From Thermodesulfobacteriota bacterium (GTDB lineage: Bacteria; Desulfobacterota_D; UBA1144; Nemesobacterales; CSP1-2), in contig DATMAT010000054.1 in the NCBI GenBank assembly GCA_035559815.1, forward strand, positions 1-38,227: a stretch of DNA of 38,227 nucleotides, in the 5' to 3' direction. The position numbers were made by a program, and so were the translations under genes. Below the pieces are notes generated by a model. It worked only from the letters and a program-made list of their open reading frames with translations. It made no database searches and was not told where the DNA came from. Within the stretch, counting starts at the first letter, position 1. The number at the start of each line of letters is the position of its first letter. Positions 15,347-23,819 of this stretch are shown one piece after another.

Positions 15347-16237
15347 ATGAAAAGATATCTCCAAATCTACTTAATTTTTCTTACTCTAGTACCTTTTGGT
15401 TTCTCTTATTCCTCTTCACGGCCTTTTCCAGAAAGAATAATATCCCTCTCTCCGAATATAACCGAGATCATCTACGGACTTGGAGCAATGGAGAAGGTTG
15501 TCGGCGTTACGCTTTACTCCGATTTCCCACCGGAAGTCGAAGGTCTTCCAAAAGTCGGGGGCTGGATCGACCCCAACCTAGAAGCGATACTAGAGTTAAA
15601 ACCGGACCTGGTAATCATGATCGAGGACCAGAATGAAATCTTCGGAGATAAAATCAGAAAACTGGGCTTAAACACGCTCTCCGTAGATTGCAACGGCTCG
15701 ATCAAAGATATAGCGGACTCGATAGAGCAAATAGGTAGAGCCCTGGGTAAAGAGGCAGAAGCCAAGAAACTGGCGGAAGACATGGATTCCGATTTGGAAG
15801 AGATTAGGACGAAAACAAAAAACATCACTCCTAAGAGGCTACTTTTTGTCGTGGGAAGAAACCCGGGGACGCTCGAAGACATTTATGTCATCGGAAGAAC
15901 CGGTTTTATGAACGAGATGATAACCATCGCCGGGGGTGAAAATGTGATAGATAGCGACAGGCTGGCAGTAAAGGTTTCTAGGGAGGCTATACTCAAGCTC
16001 AATCCGGAGGTAATAATCGAGATAAATCATGAAAAGCTGGACAAGAAAGACAAGGTACTGGCGGAATGGGGCGAGCTTAAGCGGGTATCAGCGGTGAGCA
16101 ATAAAGAGATTTACTCTGTATCCAGCACTGTTCTTCTTCATCCAAGCCAGCGGGTGGTGGAAGGAACCAGAATTTTAGCCAGGATCTTGCACCCGGAGAT
16201 TTTTGACAGATACGGAAGGATAAATATTCACCACTAA
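15347..16237 (+). CDS. btuF: Periplasmic cobalamin-binding protein of ABC importer
   Basis: A 296-residue class III solute-binding protein. A signal peptide (MKRYLQIYLIFLTLVPFGFS, cleaved before YSSSRPF) lacks a lipobox Cys, so the protein should be free in the periplasm. The mature protein opens RIISLSPNITEIIYGLGAM and has VGVTLYSDFPPEV, VGGWIDPNLEAILELKPDLVI, typical of BtuF and relatives; EVIIEINH and LLHPSQRVVEG follow. Sequence alone could also fit a siderophore or haem binder, but the riboswitch decides for a corrinoid. ATG at 15347 follows GCGAGGA by five bases. Its stop codon TAA lies within the first bases of the repeat at 16231. Confidence 0.88.
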   Translation: MKRYLQIYLIFLTLVPFGFSYSSSRPFPERIISLSPNITEIIYGLGAMEKVVGVTLYSDFPPEVEGLPKVGGWIDPNLEAILELKPDLVIMIEDQNEIFGDKIRKLGLNTLSVDCNGSIKDIADSIEQIGRALGKEAEAKKLAEDMDSDLEEIRTKTKNITPKRLLFVVGRNPGTLEDIYVIGRTGFMNEMITIAGGENVIDSDRLAVKVSREAILKLNPEVIIEINHEKLDKKDKVLAEWGELKRVSAVSNKEIYSVSSTVLLHPSQRVVEGTRILARILHPEIFDRYGRINIHH

Positions 16238-16358
16238 GACACAAAGGAAGAGTATGAGTCTCAACAAGAATCCAGAAGCCAGAATACAGGAGAGACAACT
16301 TCTCTTCTTCTGACTTCTACATTCCGTATTCTAACTTAGTGTCTTAGTGCCCTCGTGG
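16231..16358. repeat. Dispersed imperfect palindromic repeat, copy 2 (128 bp)
   Basis: Opens CCACTAAGACACAAAGGAAG and closes CTTAGTGTCTTAGTGCCCTC then GTGG, so its ends are inverted repeats. It is the reverse-complement relative of 11738-11883. It supplies the btuF stop codon and ends 17 bases before the btuD ATG, filling the whole spacer. Confidence 0.8.
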
Positions 16359-16375
16359 TTTAGTCACAAGAAAAT

Positions 16376-17149
16376 ATGGAAAAGATAATCGAAGGGGAGA
16401 ACATAAGGTTTTCCTATGACGGGACCGAGGTTTTAAAAGGGATAGATATCTCCATTGCCAGAGGCAAGATGGTCGGGCTTCTTGGCGCGAATGGCGCCGG
16501 AAAGTCGACCCTCCTCAAGATTCTCTCCGGGATAATTAACATAAAGAGCGGACGGTTGTTCTACAAAGGCAAAGAGCTAAAGGGCTTGGACAGAAGGGAA
16601 ATTGCTAAAAAAATTGCCTATGTTCCCCAGAGTCCGGCCTTCGGTTTTCCTTTCAGCGTTGCGGAAATAGTTCTTATGGGAAGGTCCCCTTATGTGGGAA
16701 GGTTTGAATTTGAGAGGGAAAGCGACTGGAAAATCGCTCTCGATGCCATGGAGACGGTGGGAATAGCCCACCTAAAAGAGCGGCTCGTCACCGAGATTTC
16801 CGGCGGGGAGAGACAGCTCGTTTCACTCGCCCGTGCTCTAGCCCAGGAGCCTGAAATCATGATTCTTGACGAGCCGGCCACCTTCCTGGATTTAAAGCAC
16901 AAAACCGAAGCCATGAAATTGCTGAATAAGCTGAAGGAGGAAAAAAACATCTCCGTTATCGCCGCAACGCACGATATCTTCTCAGGGCTATTTTACTTTG
17001 ACCAGGTCTTAATGCTCAAGGACGGAAGGATATTTGCGTCGGGTGAGTGTGAAGAGATATTGAAAGAAGACGTGTTAACCGCCGTCTATGGAATAGAGGT
17101 CAGAGTGAGAAAAGAGGATGGGAAGATATTCGTCCTTCCCGCAGAGTAA
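16376..17149 (+). CDS. btuD: ATP-binding protein of cobalamin ABC importer
   Basis: A 257-residue ABC ATPase of the FecE/BtuD type. Walker A GANGAGKS is at 37-44, the Q-loop near VPQSP (83-87), the signature ISGGERQ at 141-147, Walker B IMILDEP at 161-167, the D-loop FLDLKH and the switch His in AATHD near 205. It powers import through the BtuC-like permease 48 bases downstream. The ATG at 16376 has no clear Shine-Dalgarno site; the spacer before it is almost entirely repeat DNA, which may have displaced the native leader. Symbol given by context (riboswitch), since the sequence cannot separate corrinoid from siderophore systems. Confidence 0.9.
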   Translation: MEKIIEGENIRFSYDGTEVLKGIDISIARGKMVGLLGANGAGKSTLLKILSGIINIKSGRLFYKGKELKGLDRREIAKKIAYVPQSPAFGFPFSVAEIVLMGRSPYVGRFEFERESDWKIALDAMETVGIAHLKERLVTEISGGERQLVSLARALAQEPEIMILDEPATFLDLKHKTEAMKLLNKLKEEKNISVIAATHDIFSGLFYFDQVLMLKDGRIFASGECEEILKEDVLTAVYGIEVRVRKEDGKIFVLPAE

Positions 17150-17158
17150 AAAAATTAA

Positions 17159-17188
17159 TGTAGAGACGCATGGCAATGCATCTCTACA
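17159..17188. repeat. REP-like palindrome (TGTAGAGACG type) in btuD-btuC spacer
   Basis: Arms TGTAGAGACGCAT and ATGCATCTCTACA are complementary at 12 of 13 positions around GGCA. The same arm start, TGTAGAGACG, forms the long palindrome inside the transposase gene at 24057-24093. It occupies most of the 48-base btuD-btuC spacer. Confidence 0.75.
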
Positions 17189-17197
17189 ATAGAAAAG

Positions 17198-18199
17198 ATG
17201 AACGCCAAGAAGAAGCTGATCGTCTCGTTGAGTTTACTGTTCCTTTTATGGATTCTAATCGCCGGAATTAGCGTATTTGCCGGAACCTACCAGGTGAACC
17301 CGATAAAAGCGCTTCTGTCTGGTGACGAATTATCGAAAACAGTCCTCTTAAAGATTAGAGTTCCCCGGGTGCTGATGGCCGCAGTTGCCGGGGGCACTCT
17401 GGCGGTGTGCGGTGCCGGACTTCAGGCCCTTTTTAGAAACCCTCTCGCCTCTCCTTTTACACTGGGCGTCTCGGGCGGAGCGTCGCTGGGCGCACTCATC
17501 GCCATAAGGTTGGGATTGGCACAGACCGTTTTTGGCTTCTCATCCATTACTATCTTTGCCTTTCTCTTTGCCGTATTCACCATATTTTTTGTCTATTCAA
17601 TCTCTAAGGTGAGAGGAGTTGTAGCTACGGGAAGGCTTCTGCTGGCCGGGGTCGTGGCCAACTTTCTCTATTCCGCACTGATCCTGTTCATCCAGTTCTT
17701 TTCAGACTTCACTCAATCGCTCCAGACCATGAGATGGATCATGGGAAGTCTTGATGTAGTGGGACTCGACTCCGTTTGGAAAACCGTTCTCCTTGCCATT
17801 CCCGGCTGTCTCATTTTACTTTCCATCACCAAGGATATGAATCTATTTGCCCTCGGAGACGACGTTGCTTGCTCCCTTGGGGTGGACGTGGATTCTATGG
17901 AGAAAAAAATCTATTTCGCCACCTCGCTCGCGGCGAGCGCGGTAATCTCGGTGACCGGGCCGATCGGGTTTGTCGGGCTCATAATACCACACGTTCTCCG
18001 GATGATTCTGGGGGTGGATAACCGGGTTATTCTTCCCTGTTCATTCCTTCTCGGGGCGTCATTCCTCATGGCGATGGACACATTATCCAGGACCCTTTTC
18101 TCTCCCGTTGAAATCCCGGTGGGTATAGTTACAGCTTCCATAGGAGGCGTTTTTTTCTTGTGGCTTCTCCTCAGGACAAAAAAGGAAGTGATAGTTTGA
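17198..18199 (+). CDS. btuC: Permease of cobalamin ABC importer (FecCD family)
   Basis: A 333-residue polytopic membrane protein of the BtuC/FecCD fold, usual length, with about ten hydrophobic segments starting LIVSLSLLFLLWILIAGISV. Family signatures are present: RVPRVLMAAVAGGTLAVCGA, then QALFRNPLASPFTLGVSGGA, and near the C terminus GPIGFVGLIIPHVLR, the loop that contacts the ATPase. It is the last gene of the riboswitch-led unit; no TonB-dependent outer-membrane receptor is found within the window. Confidence 0.9.
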   Translation: MNAKKKLIVSLSLLFLLWILIAGISVFAGTYQVNPIKALLSGDELSKTVLLKIRVPRVLMAAVAGGTLAVCGAGLQALFRNPLASPFTLGVSGGASLGALIAIRLGLAQTVFGFSSITIFAFLFAVFTIFFVYSISKVRGVVATGRLLLAGVVANFLYSALILFIQFFSDFTQSLQTMRWIMGSLDVVGLDSVWKTVLLAIPGCLILLSITKDMNLFALGDDVACSLGVDVDSMEKKIYFATSLAASAVISVTGPIGFVGLIIPHVLRMILGVDNRVILPCSFLLGASFLMAMDTLSRTLFSPVEIPVGIVTASIGGVFFLWLLLRTKKEVIV

Positions 18200-18259
18200 A
18201 TAGCCGCCAGGGGTATTGAAGCGGTAGCATTCAACTTATCATCCTGGCATGCTCGAACA

Positions 18260-19117
18260 TCAAAGCTCGATGATCAGGTTCCTTCCACTGTTCTTAGCCT
18301 TATACAGGGCATCGTCCACTCTCTTGATGAGCTTATCGATATCATCTCCTGGCCTAAACTCGGTCAATCCAAAGCTGGCAGTTACCTTTCCGACGTCATC
18401 AAATTTATAGCTCTCTATACTACCCGCGGTTCTCTTAGCCAGTATCTTGGCGCCCTCCGAATTAGTTTGGGGTAGAAGCATAACAAATTCCTCTCCCCCC
18501 CACCTTCCAAAGTAGTCCGTTTTTCTGATAGTTGTCCTGATAATATCTGCAACCTTTTCCAGGACTAAATCGCCGACCTGATGCCCGTAAGAGTCGTTTA
18601 TTTCCTTGAAATGGTCCAGGTCAAACATGATCAAAGATAAATCGATTTTATATCTTCTGGCAATCTCTATTTCGTGCTCAAGAACTTCGGTGATCTTGCT
18701 TCTGTTGTAGGCTTTGGTGAGTGTGTCTATGGCTGCCACTTTCTTAAGCTGGTTTGCCTGAAGCTCTCTTATGTACTCATAAGAAAACGCCAGAATAGAA
18801 ACTATGACAAAGCTGAAAAACGCCTGGTGGAGGGTTTCCGATGAATAGGGAACATCGAGAAAATCCCAGTGATGGAGCAGCAAGACGATAAATTCCACAA
18901 GAAGCAAAAGGACTATCCACAGGAGCCCTTTCTTTTTACCCTTGAGAAAAAAGGCAAGGAGTGGAAAGGTGGAAAACCAAAAAATACCGGTGTTTTCAAA
19001 TCCCCCGGTTGCAAGCAGAAACGAAAGAAGAAAAATCATCAGTATAAGGACTATGGAACCAGCCAGCCGTTTATGCGGGTTTAATCTTAGGCGAGACGGG
19101 GCGTTTCTAGTTTCCAT
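18260..19117 (-). CDS. Membrane-anchored diguanylate cyclase (GGDEF)
   Basis: A 285-residue protein that should make the second messenger c-di-GMP. The first 120 residues hold several hydrophobic segments (about 20-37, 44-60, 64-82, 98-115) with few charged loops, a simple membrane anchor or sensor. The GGDEF domain (about 125-285) has DTLTKAYNR, FDLDHFKEINDSYGHQVGD and the active site GGEEF at 207-211. An RKTD motif at 198-201, five residues before GGEEF, is an intact inhibitory I-site, so the enzyme is probably active and product-inhibited. It converges with btuC, with a short 60-base gap; no receiver or PAS domain is present. Confidence 0.93.
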   Translation of the reverse strand: METRNAPSRLRLNPHKRLAGSIVLILMIFLLSFLLATGGFENTGIFWFSTFPLLAFFLKGKKKGLLWIVLLLLVEFIVLLLHHWDFLDVPYSSETLHQAFFSFVIVSILAFSYEYIRELQANQLKKVAAIDTLTKAYNRSKITEVLEHEIEIARRYKIDLSLIMFDLDHFKEINDSYGHQVGDLVLEKVADIIRTTIRKTDYFGRWGGEEFVMLLPQTNSEGAKILAKRTAGSIESYKFDDVGKVTASFGLTEFRPGDDIDKLIKRVDDALYKAKNSGRNLIIEL

Positions 19118-19520
19118 TATGCTCGCTCTCTGGGTTTGTCTTGCTTCCCGACCGGGCCTTCATAATCTGCCTTGATTGCCTGTATGCACCTACCTGCTAA
19201 AAAATCGAATTATTGTTTTATTGATTGTATCAAAAAATCTAATAGATTTGAATCTCAAAAATAAATATAACTATTACGAAAATAGGGAGGTTAAAAAGGT
19301 TACAGTGAAGTTTACCGGTTGTTCCGTAGCATGATAAAGATTAAAGAAGACACGTTTAAAACCTGGTAGCCGGTATCGCCAATGGCCTTCCCGCTTTGGT
19401 TATATACTGGTCGCCTGTTGGAATATTCTCAAAAGCTCAGCAGCTAGCCTTTGAGGGTTATTTTCTATCGATGCCCTTGAAATATGCAGGCAAATGTTAA
19501 TCTTAATACTGTAGACTGAG
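19118..19520. other. Intergenic region between diguanylate cyclase gene and nadC
   Basis: About 400 bases between divergently placed genes. I see an AT-rich stretch at 19200-19290, which could hold promoters for either side, but no confident -35/-10 pair, no riboswitch fold, no tRNA and no strong hairpin. I looked for a c-di-GMP riboswitch ahead of the cyclase and found none. Confidence 0.5.
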
Positions 19521-20366
19521 ATGAAAGAAGTAGGACTGGACTGGAACAAACTGGAACCAATCATAGAAAACGCACTCCGTGAGGATGTTGACGGTGGGGA
19601 TATCACCACAAACCAACTATTTCCCGAGGGAGGAAAATGCCGGGCGGTAATTATGGCGAAAGAAGAGGGTAGAGTGGCTGGCCTTCCCATTGCCAGAAAG
19701 GTTTTTATGAAGCTCGATAAAAATGTCCTCTGGAATGAGAGAATGCGAGACGGCCAAACAGTAAGGCCAAAAGATATTCTCGCTGAAATCGAGGGCTCAA
19801 CCCGGGCCATCCTCACCGGAGAGCGCACAGCGCTCAATTTTCTTCAGAGGCTATCCGGGATTGCCACCCTTACCTCCAAATTCGTGAAAGCGGTAGAGGG
19901 GCTTCCGGTAAAGATACTGGATACGAGAAAAACCGCACCGGGACTCAGAATCATGGATAAATATGCAGTATCGGTTGGCGGCGGATACAACCACCGCTTC
20001 GGGCTTTATGACGGCGTTTTAATTAAGGATAACCATATAAAACTCGCTGGTGGTATAACGAATGCAGTCAGGCTCATCCGCCAGAGTGGTAAAACTGAAT
20101 CCAAAATAGAGGTGGAGACATCTACTCTCGAGGAAGTAAAGGAGGCACTTTCTGTCGGGGTAGACTGGATTATGCTAGATAACATGCCCATAGAGCTAAT
20201 GAAAGAGGCGGTGAGAATCATAGACCACAAAGCCATCACCGAAGCATCGGGGGGAGTCACATTGAAGAACATCAGGAGCATCGCTGAGACCGGGGTTGAT
20301 TCTATATCCATAGGCTCTCTTACGCATTCTCCCAGCGCTTTAGACGTAGGGATGTATATGGTATAG
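19521..20366 (+). CDS. nadC: Nicotinate-nucleotide pyrophosphorylase (quinolinate phosphoribosyltransferase)
   Basis: A 281-residue enzyme converting quinolinate and PRPP to nicotinate mononucleotide in de novo NAD synthesis. Signatures: NALREDVDGGDITTNQLFP, the TGERTALNFLQRLSGIAT motif, LDTRKTAPGLRIMDKYAV, GGGYNHRFGLYDGVLIKDNH, IEVETSTLEE, MLDNMP and EASGGVTLKNI with the phosphate-binding SIGSLTHS. Length is standard. It is followed after 41 bases by nadA. nadB is not in the window, so aspartate oxidation must be encoded elsewhere or replaced. Confidence 0.97.
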   Translation: MKEVGLDWNKLEPIIENALREDVDGGDITTNQLFPEGGKCRAVIMAKEEGRVAGLPIARKVFMKLDKNVLWNERMRDGQTVRPKDILAEIEGSTRAILTGERTALNFLQRLSGIATLTSKFVKAVEGLPVKILDTRKTAPGLRIMDKYAVSVGGGYNHRFGLYDGVLIKDNHIKLAGGITNAVRLIRQSGKTESKIEVETSTLEEVKEALSVGVDWIMLDNMPIELMKEAVRIIDHKAITEASGGVTLKNIRSIAETGVDSISIGSLTHSPSALDVGMYMV

Positions 20367-20407
20367 TAATCAACATCAAGGCAGGTACAGCAGGTATAAG
20401 AAAAGAG

Positions 20408-21361
20408 ATGGAAGACCGCACTCGGGTTGTTGAAGAAATCGATAGGCTCAGAAAACAAAAAAATGCGGTGATAATTGCCCACAATTATCAAATAGGAGAG
20501 GTCCAGGATATCGCCGACTTTGTGGGGGACTCTCTTGCTCTCTCCCAAATGGCCGCTAAAACCGAGGCAGATATAATTGTATTCTGCGGCGTTCACTTCA
20601 TGGCCGAAACCGCATCTGTAATCTGTCCAGATAAGAAGGTGCTAATACCCGACCTTCAAGCGGGATGCTCTCTTGCCGATACGATCGACGCAGAACAGTT
20701 GAGGGAATGGAAAGAGGAACATCCCAATGCGGTTGTGGTCTCTTACGTAAATACCAGCGCCGAGGTTAAAGCGGAGAGTGATTACTGCTGCACTTCCTCT
20801 AACGCGGTAAAAGTGGTGAACTCAATCCCTGAAGATAAGGAGATTCTCTTTCTGCCGGATATGTTTCTTGGAACTTATGTGGCTAAGGTTACTGGACGAA
20901 AACTCAATATCTGGCTTGGAGAGTGCCACGTTCATGCCGGTATCAGGCCTTCTAATATCGACAAGATGAGGGAAGCTCACCCGGAAGCGGAAATGCTCAT
21001 CCATCCCGAATGCGGCTGCACCACGTCTTTCATGTGTTATACAGCCAACGGGTCGATTAAAAATGGGCACACCCATTTCCTTTCCACCGGCGGGATGATC
21101 AACCATCCGAAACGCTCTAAGGCAAGGGAATTTATAGTGGCTACCGAGACCGGAATACTCCACAGGATGAGGAAAGAGAATCCGGATAAGACCTTTTACC
21201 CGGTCAAGGAAGACGCAATTTGTAAATACATGAAAATGATAACCCTGGATAAGGTCTTAACTTCCTTAAGAGAGGAAGTATACGAAGTAAAGGTTCCGGA
21301 AAAGATCGCCCTAAGAGCCAAGAAGGCCATCGACCGGATGCTGGAGATATCGGCTAATTAA
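20408..21361 (+). CDS. nadA: Quinolinate synthase
   Basis: A 317-residue 4Fe-4S enzyme that condenses iminoaspartate with dihydroxyacetone phosphate to quinolinate. The three cluster cysteines fit Cys87 (LQAGCSLAD), Cys173 (LGECHVHAG) and Cys272 (DAICKYMKM), with spacings like those of the Escherichia coli enzyme. Other signatures: AHNYQIGEVQDIADFVGDSL, VFCGVHFMAETA, VSYVNTSAEVKAESD, FLPDMFLG, HPECGC and FLSTGGMI. The ATG at 20408 is preceded by AAGAAAAGAG. It supplies the substrate of NadC, encoded just upstream. Confidence 0.98.
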   Translation: MEDRTRVVEEIDRLRKQKNAVIIAHNYQIGEVQDIADFVGDSLALSQMAAKTEADIIVFCGVHFMAETASVICPDKKVLIPDLQAGCSLADTIDAEQLREWKEEHPNAVVVSYVNTSAEVKAESDYCCTSSNAVKVVNSIPEDKEILFLPDMFLGTYVAKVTGRKLNIWLGECHVHAGIRPSNIDKMREAHPEAEMLIHPECGCTTSFMCYTANGSIKNGHTHFLSTGGMINHPKRSKAREFIVATETGILHRMRKENPDKTFYPVKEDAICKYMKMITLDKVLTSLREEVYEVKVPEKIALRAKKAIDRMLEISAN

Positions 21362-21446
21362 GCCCTGATTTTGGTCTTGTTTTAAATTCCCTTTCAATCC
21401 ATAAATCAAATTCATCTTCACCAGTTTTGTCCGGATTTTCTCTGTC

Positions 21447-21938
21447 CTAGTGCCAACGAAGCGGATTATTGATAATATACTCGCGGATGCGATTGAGGGA
21501 GCCTTCGTCCCGGATAATATGTTCGTAGTAGCTGCGTTGCCAAAATTTTCCAACGGCGTCAAGCATATTTTCTTTTATATATTTCAACCATTCATTTACA
21601 TATATCGACTTAAAGGCCCCGATAATTTCACCGATGGTAGGGGCGGGGCTTGCACCCGCCCTATTATTTTGGGCAACCACTAGGGTTGCCCCTACAATTA
21701 TTAGTATCCCATGTATATGATTTGGCATAATGATAAATTCACTCAACTGAACACCTGGGTATCCGTTAGGTATCTTTAGCCATTCTAGATTAACAATTTC
21801 TTTAAACTTAGCATATTTTTCAAAGTACAATTCTCTATCTTTCGTGCATATCGTTACAAAATAAGCACTAGGCTTTGAATAATTATATTCTTTCAATCTA
21901 ATACTACGCCTATAGTACCTCTTGGAATCGCGGGACAT
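21447..21938 (-). CDS. REP-associated tyrosine transposase (Y1/IS200-like)
   Basis: A 163-residue HUH-type single-strand transposase. Features: N-terminal YFVTICTKDRE strand, the metal-binding HxH pair His74/His76 in MPNHIHG, the catalytic tyrosine in WQRSYYEHIIRDE (Tyr137 or 138) and the closing REYIINNPLRW. Such enzymes process hairpins at REP elements rather than forming a full insertion sequence. Residues 82-101 (GATLVVAQNN...SPAPT) are encoded by a palindromic element, see 21637-21695. It is about 40 percent like the second copy at 23820 by eye. It sits just downstream of ggt on the same strand. Appears intact. Confidence 0.92.
   Translation of the reverse strand: MSRDSKRYYRRSIRLKEYNYSKPSAYFVTICTKDRELYFEKYAKFKEIVNLEWLKIPNGYPGVQLSEFIIMPNHIHGILIIVGATLVVAQNNRAGASPAPTIGEIIGAFKSIYVNEWLKYIKENMLDAVGKFWQRSYYEHIIRDEGSLNRIREYIINNPLRWH
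21637..21695. repeat. REP/BIME-like double hairpin within the transposase gene
   Basis: Outer arms GTAGGGGC (21637-21644) and GCCCCTAC (21688-21695) enclose two hairpins: GGGCGGG/CCCGCCC (21641-21647 with 21655-21661) and GGGCAACC/GGTTGCCC (21671-21678 with 21684-21691). It keeps the transposase reading frame open. Confidence 0.75.
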
Positions 21939-21977
21939 CGCTTTATAGATTAATTATATCAATTTTAAAACCGTAGA

Positions 21978-23732
21978 CTAATACCCCTCGGCCAACCCGC
22001 CCGGGTTTCTGGGGTCGGATGCACCGTAGAAGAAATCTCCTATGCGCATAACGCTCTCTGCGTTGCCCATCGTATTACCAACCACAACTTTATGGCCTTT
22101 TTCCGTCAGTAAGCGAATCGTATCCAGATTTAACCCCTTCTCCACCCGCAGTTCATCCGGCAGCCATTGATGGTGAATACGTACGGCATTGGTTGCCGCT
22201 TCTATATTCATCCCGTGGTCGATTACGTTCATTATCATTTGCAGTACGACGGTGATTATTCGACTGCCGCCGGGGCTTCCGGTGACCAGGAACGGTTTTC
22301 CGTTCTTCATTACAATCGTCGGGGTCATAGAACTCAGCATTCTTTTCCCGGGCTCGATAGCGTTATACCTTCCGCCAATTAGCCCGTAGGCATTCGGCTC
22401 GCCCGGTTTTGCGGAGAAGTCATCCATCTCGTTGTTTAGAAGAATACCAGTACCCGGAATAGTAATCCCCGTCCCATAGCTGAAGTTTAAGGTGTAGGTG
22501 TTGGAGACGGCGTTTCCGTATTTGTCCATAACCGAGAAGTGGGTGGTGTTGTTGTCCTCTTCGAATTTAACCGGGTTCCCGGGCAATATTTCCGCACTGG
22601 GTGCGGCTTTGGAGAAATTTATTTTAAGCCTCAGCTCATCTGCATATCTCTTTGATATCAATCCCGAGACCGGCACATCCACAAAGTCAGGGTCGCCTAA
22701 ATGCTTTGAGCGGTCGGCATAAGCCAATTTCATGCTCTCCGCCATGAGATGAATTGTTTGTGCTGTGTTATGTCCGAATTTGCTCATGGGAAATGGTTCA
22801 AGCAAATTCAGCACCTGGATTAGATGTACCCCGCCCGAGCTGGGTGGAGGCATGGAGTAAATGTCATACCCCCTATACTTACCATGAACGGGTTCACGAA
22901 TGACCGCTTCATACGAGGCCAGGTCCTCCTTGGTAATCAAACCGCCGTTCGATTTCATGGTGAAGGCGATTTTCTGGGCAATTTCCCCTTTGTAGAAGGC
23001 AGCCGGTCCATGTCGAGCAATTTGTTTCAAGCTCCAGGCCAGGTCTCTTTGAACCAAAAACTCGCCGACTCGGTAAGGAGTGCCGTCCTTTTTGAAGAAA
23101 ATCCCCATGCTGGCCGGGGAAGCCCTCAATCTATCCCTTGCATCGAGCAACGACCTCTGAAGCTCCTCATCCACCGGTAATCCTCTCTCCGCGAATTCTA
23201 TAGCAGGCTTCAACGCCCTTTCCAGACTGACCGTCCCGTATTTCTCAAGCGCCAAGGTAAGGCCGGCAACCGTCCCCGGAACTCCTACGGCAAGGTAGCT
23301 ATGCCTTGATTTCTCGGTATTTACGTTGCCGCTTTTATCTAGAAACATATCTTCGGTTGCCGCCTTGGGAGCCTTTTCCCGATAATCAATAGCCACGACT
23401 TCATTAGATTTTGCAAGGTAAACCAGCAGGAATCCCCCGCCGCCTATGTTTCCGGCGCGGGGATAGGTAACGGCAAGCGTAAATCCGATGGTCACGGCGG
23501 CATCTATGGCGTTTCCTCCTTCCTTTAAAATCTGTAGTCCGGCCTCGGTTGCATAGCGGTTATCCGTGGCCACCATACCGTTTCGAGATGTGACCGGATG
23601 GAATATGTCCTGTGGGTTGAAGAGGGGAGATTCTTCTGCCTGAACATGTGTCCTTATTTGAATTAATAAAAGTAATGCAACTATAAAGATTATCTGTCTT
23701 CGGGCCAAGTGAACTAGAGGTTTTTTATGCAT
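21978..23732 (-). CDS. ggt: Gamma-glutamyltransferase (periplasmic)
   Basis: A 584-residue Ntn-hydrolase that cleaves gamma-glutamyl bonds, for example in glutathione, in the periplasm after autoprocessing into two subunits. A signal sequence ends near QAEESPLF (IIFIVALLLLIQIRTHVQA). Motifs: GMVATDNRYATEAGLQILKE, the catalytic nucleophile Thr396 in NNTTHFSVMDKYGNAVS, the substrate loop ILLNNEMDDFSAKPG, MLSSMTPTIV and VTGSPGGSRII. Length is normal. The gene lies between two REP-associated transposase genes on the same strand. A role in glutathione recycling would fit the GST-like gene upstream in the window, but this is speculative. Confidence 0.97.
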   Translation of the reverse strand: MHKKPLVHLARRQIIFIVALLLLIQIRTHVQAEESPLFNPQDIFHPVTSRNGMVATDNRYATEAGLQILKEGGNAIDAAVTIGFTLAVTYPRAGNIGGGGFLLVYLAKSNEVVAIDYREKAPKAATEDMFLDKSGNVNTEKSRHSYLAVGVPGTVAGLTLALEKYGTVSLERALKPAIEFAERGLPVDEELQRSLLDARDRLRASPASMGIFFKKDGTPYRVGEFLVQRDLAWSLKQIARHGPAAFYKGEIAQKIAFTMKSNGGLITKEDLASYEAVIREPVHGKYRGYDIYSMPPPSSGGVHLIQVLNLLEPFPMSKFGHNTAQTIHLMAESMKLAYADRSKHLGDPDFVDVPVSGLISKRYADELRLKINFSKAAPSAEILPGNPVKFEEDNNTTHFSVMDKYGNAVSNTYTLNFSYGTGITIPGTGILLNNEMDDFSAKPGEPNAYGLIGGRYNAIEPGKRMLSSMTPTIVMKNGKPFLVTGSPGGSRIITVVLQMIMNVIDHGMNIEAATNAVRIHHQWLPDELRVEKGLNLDTIRLLTEKGHKVVVGNTMGNAESVMRIGDFFYGASDPRNPGGLAEGY

Positions 23733-23819
23733 AGGATTTTCGATTAATTTTAAAAGTGAATTAACAAAAAGTTGAAATCTGGCTCCTCCAGAAAGTTTGA
23801 ACAGAAAGCCACGGAATAA

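Noticed and set aside
15199-15636. Open frame overlapping the riboswitch and the btuF start
   Set aside because: It lies in another frame across the structured B12 box and the btuF signal peptide; its residues look like translated structured RNA.
19118-19300. c-di-GMP riboswitch ahead of the diguanylate cyclase gene
   Set aside because: GCCCGGTCGGGAAGC on the minus strand drew attention, but the GEMM core motifs are missing.
20006-20596. Open frame of 196 codons opposite nadC and nadA
   Set aside because: Antisense to two secure genes; it bridges both of them and has no domain features.
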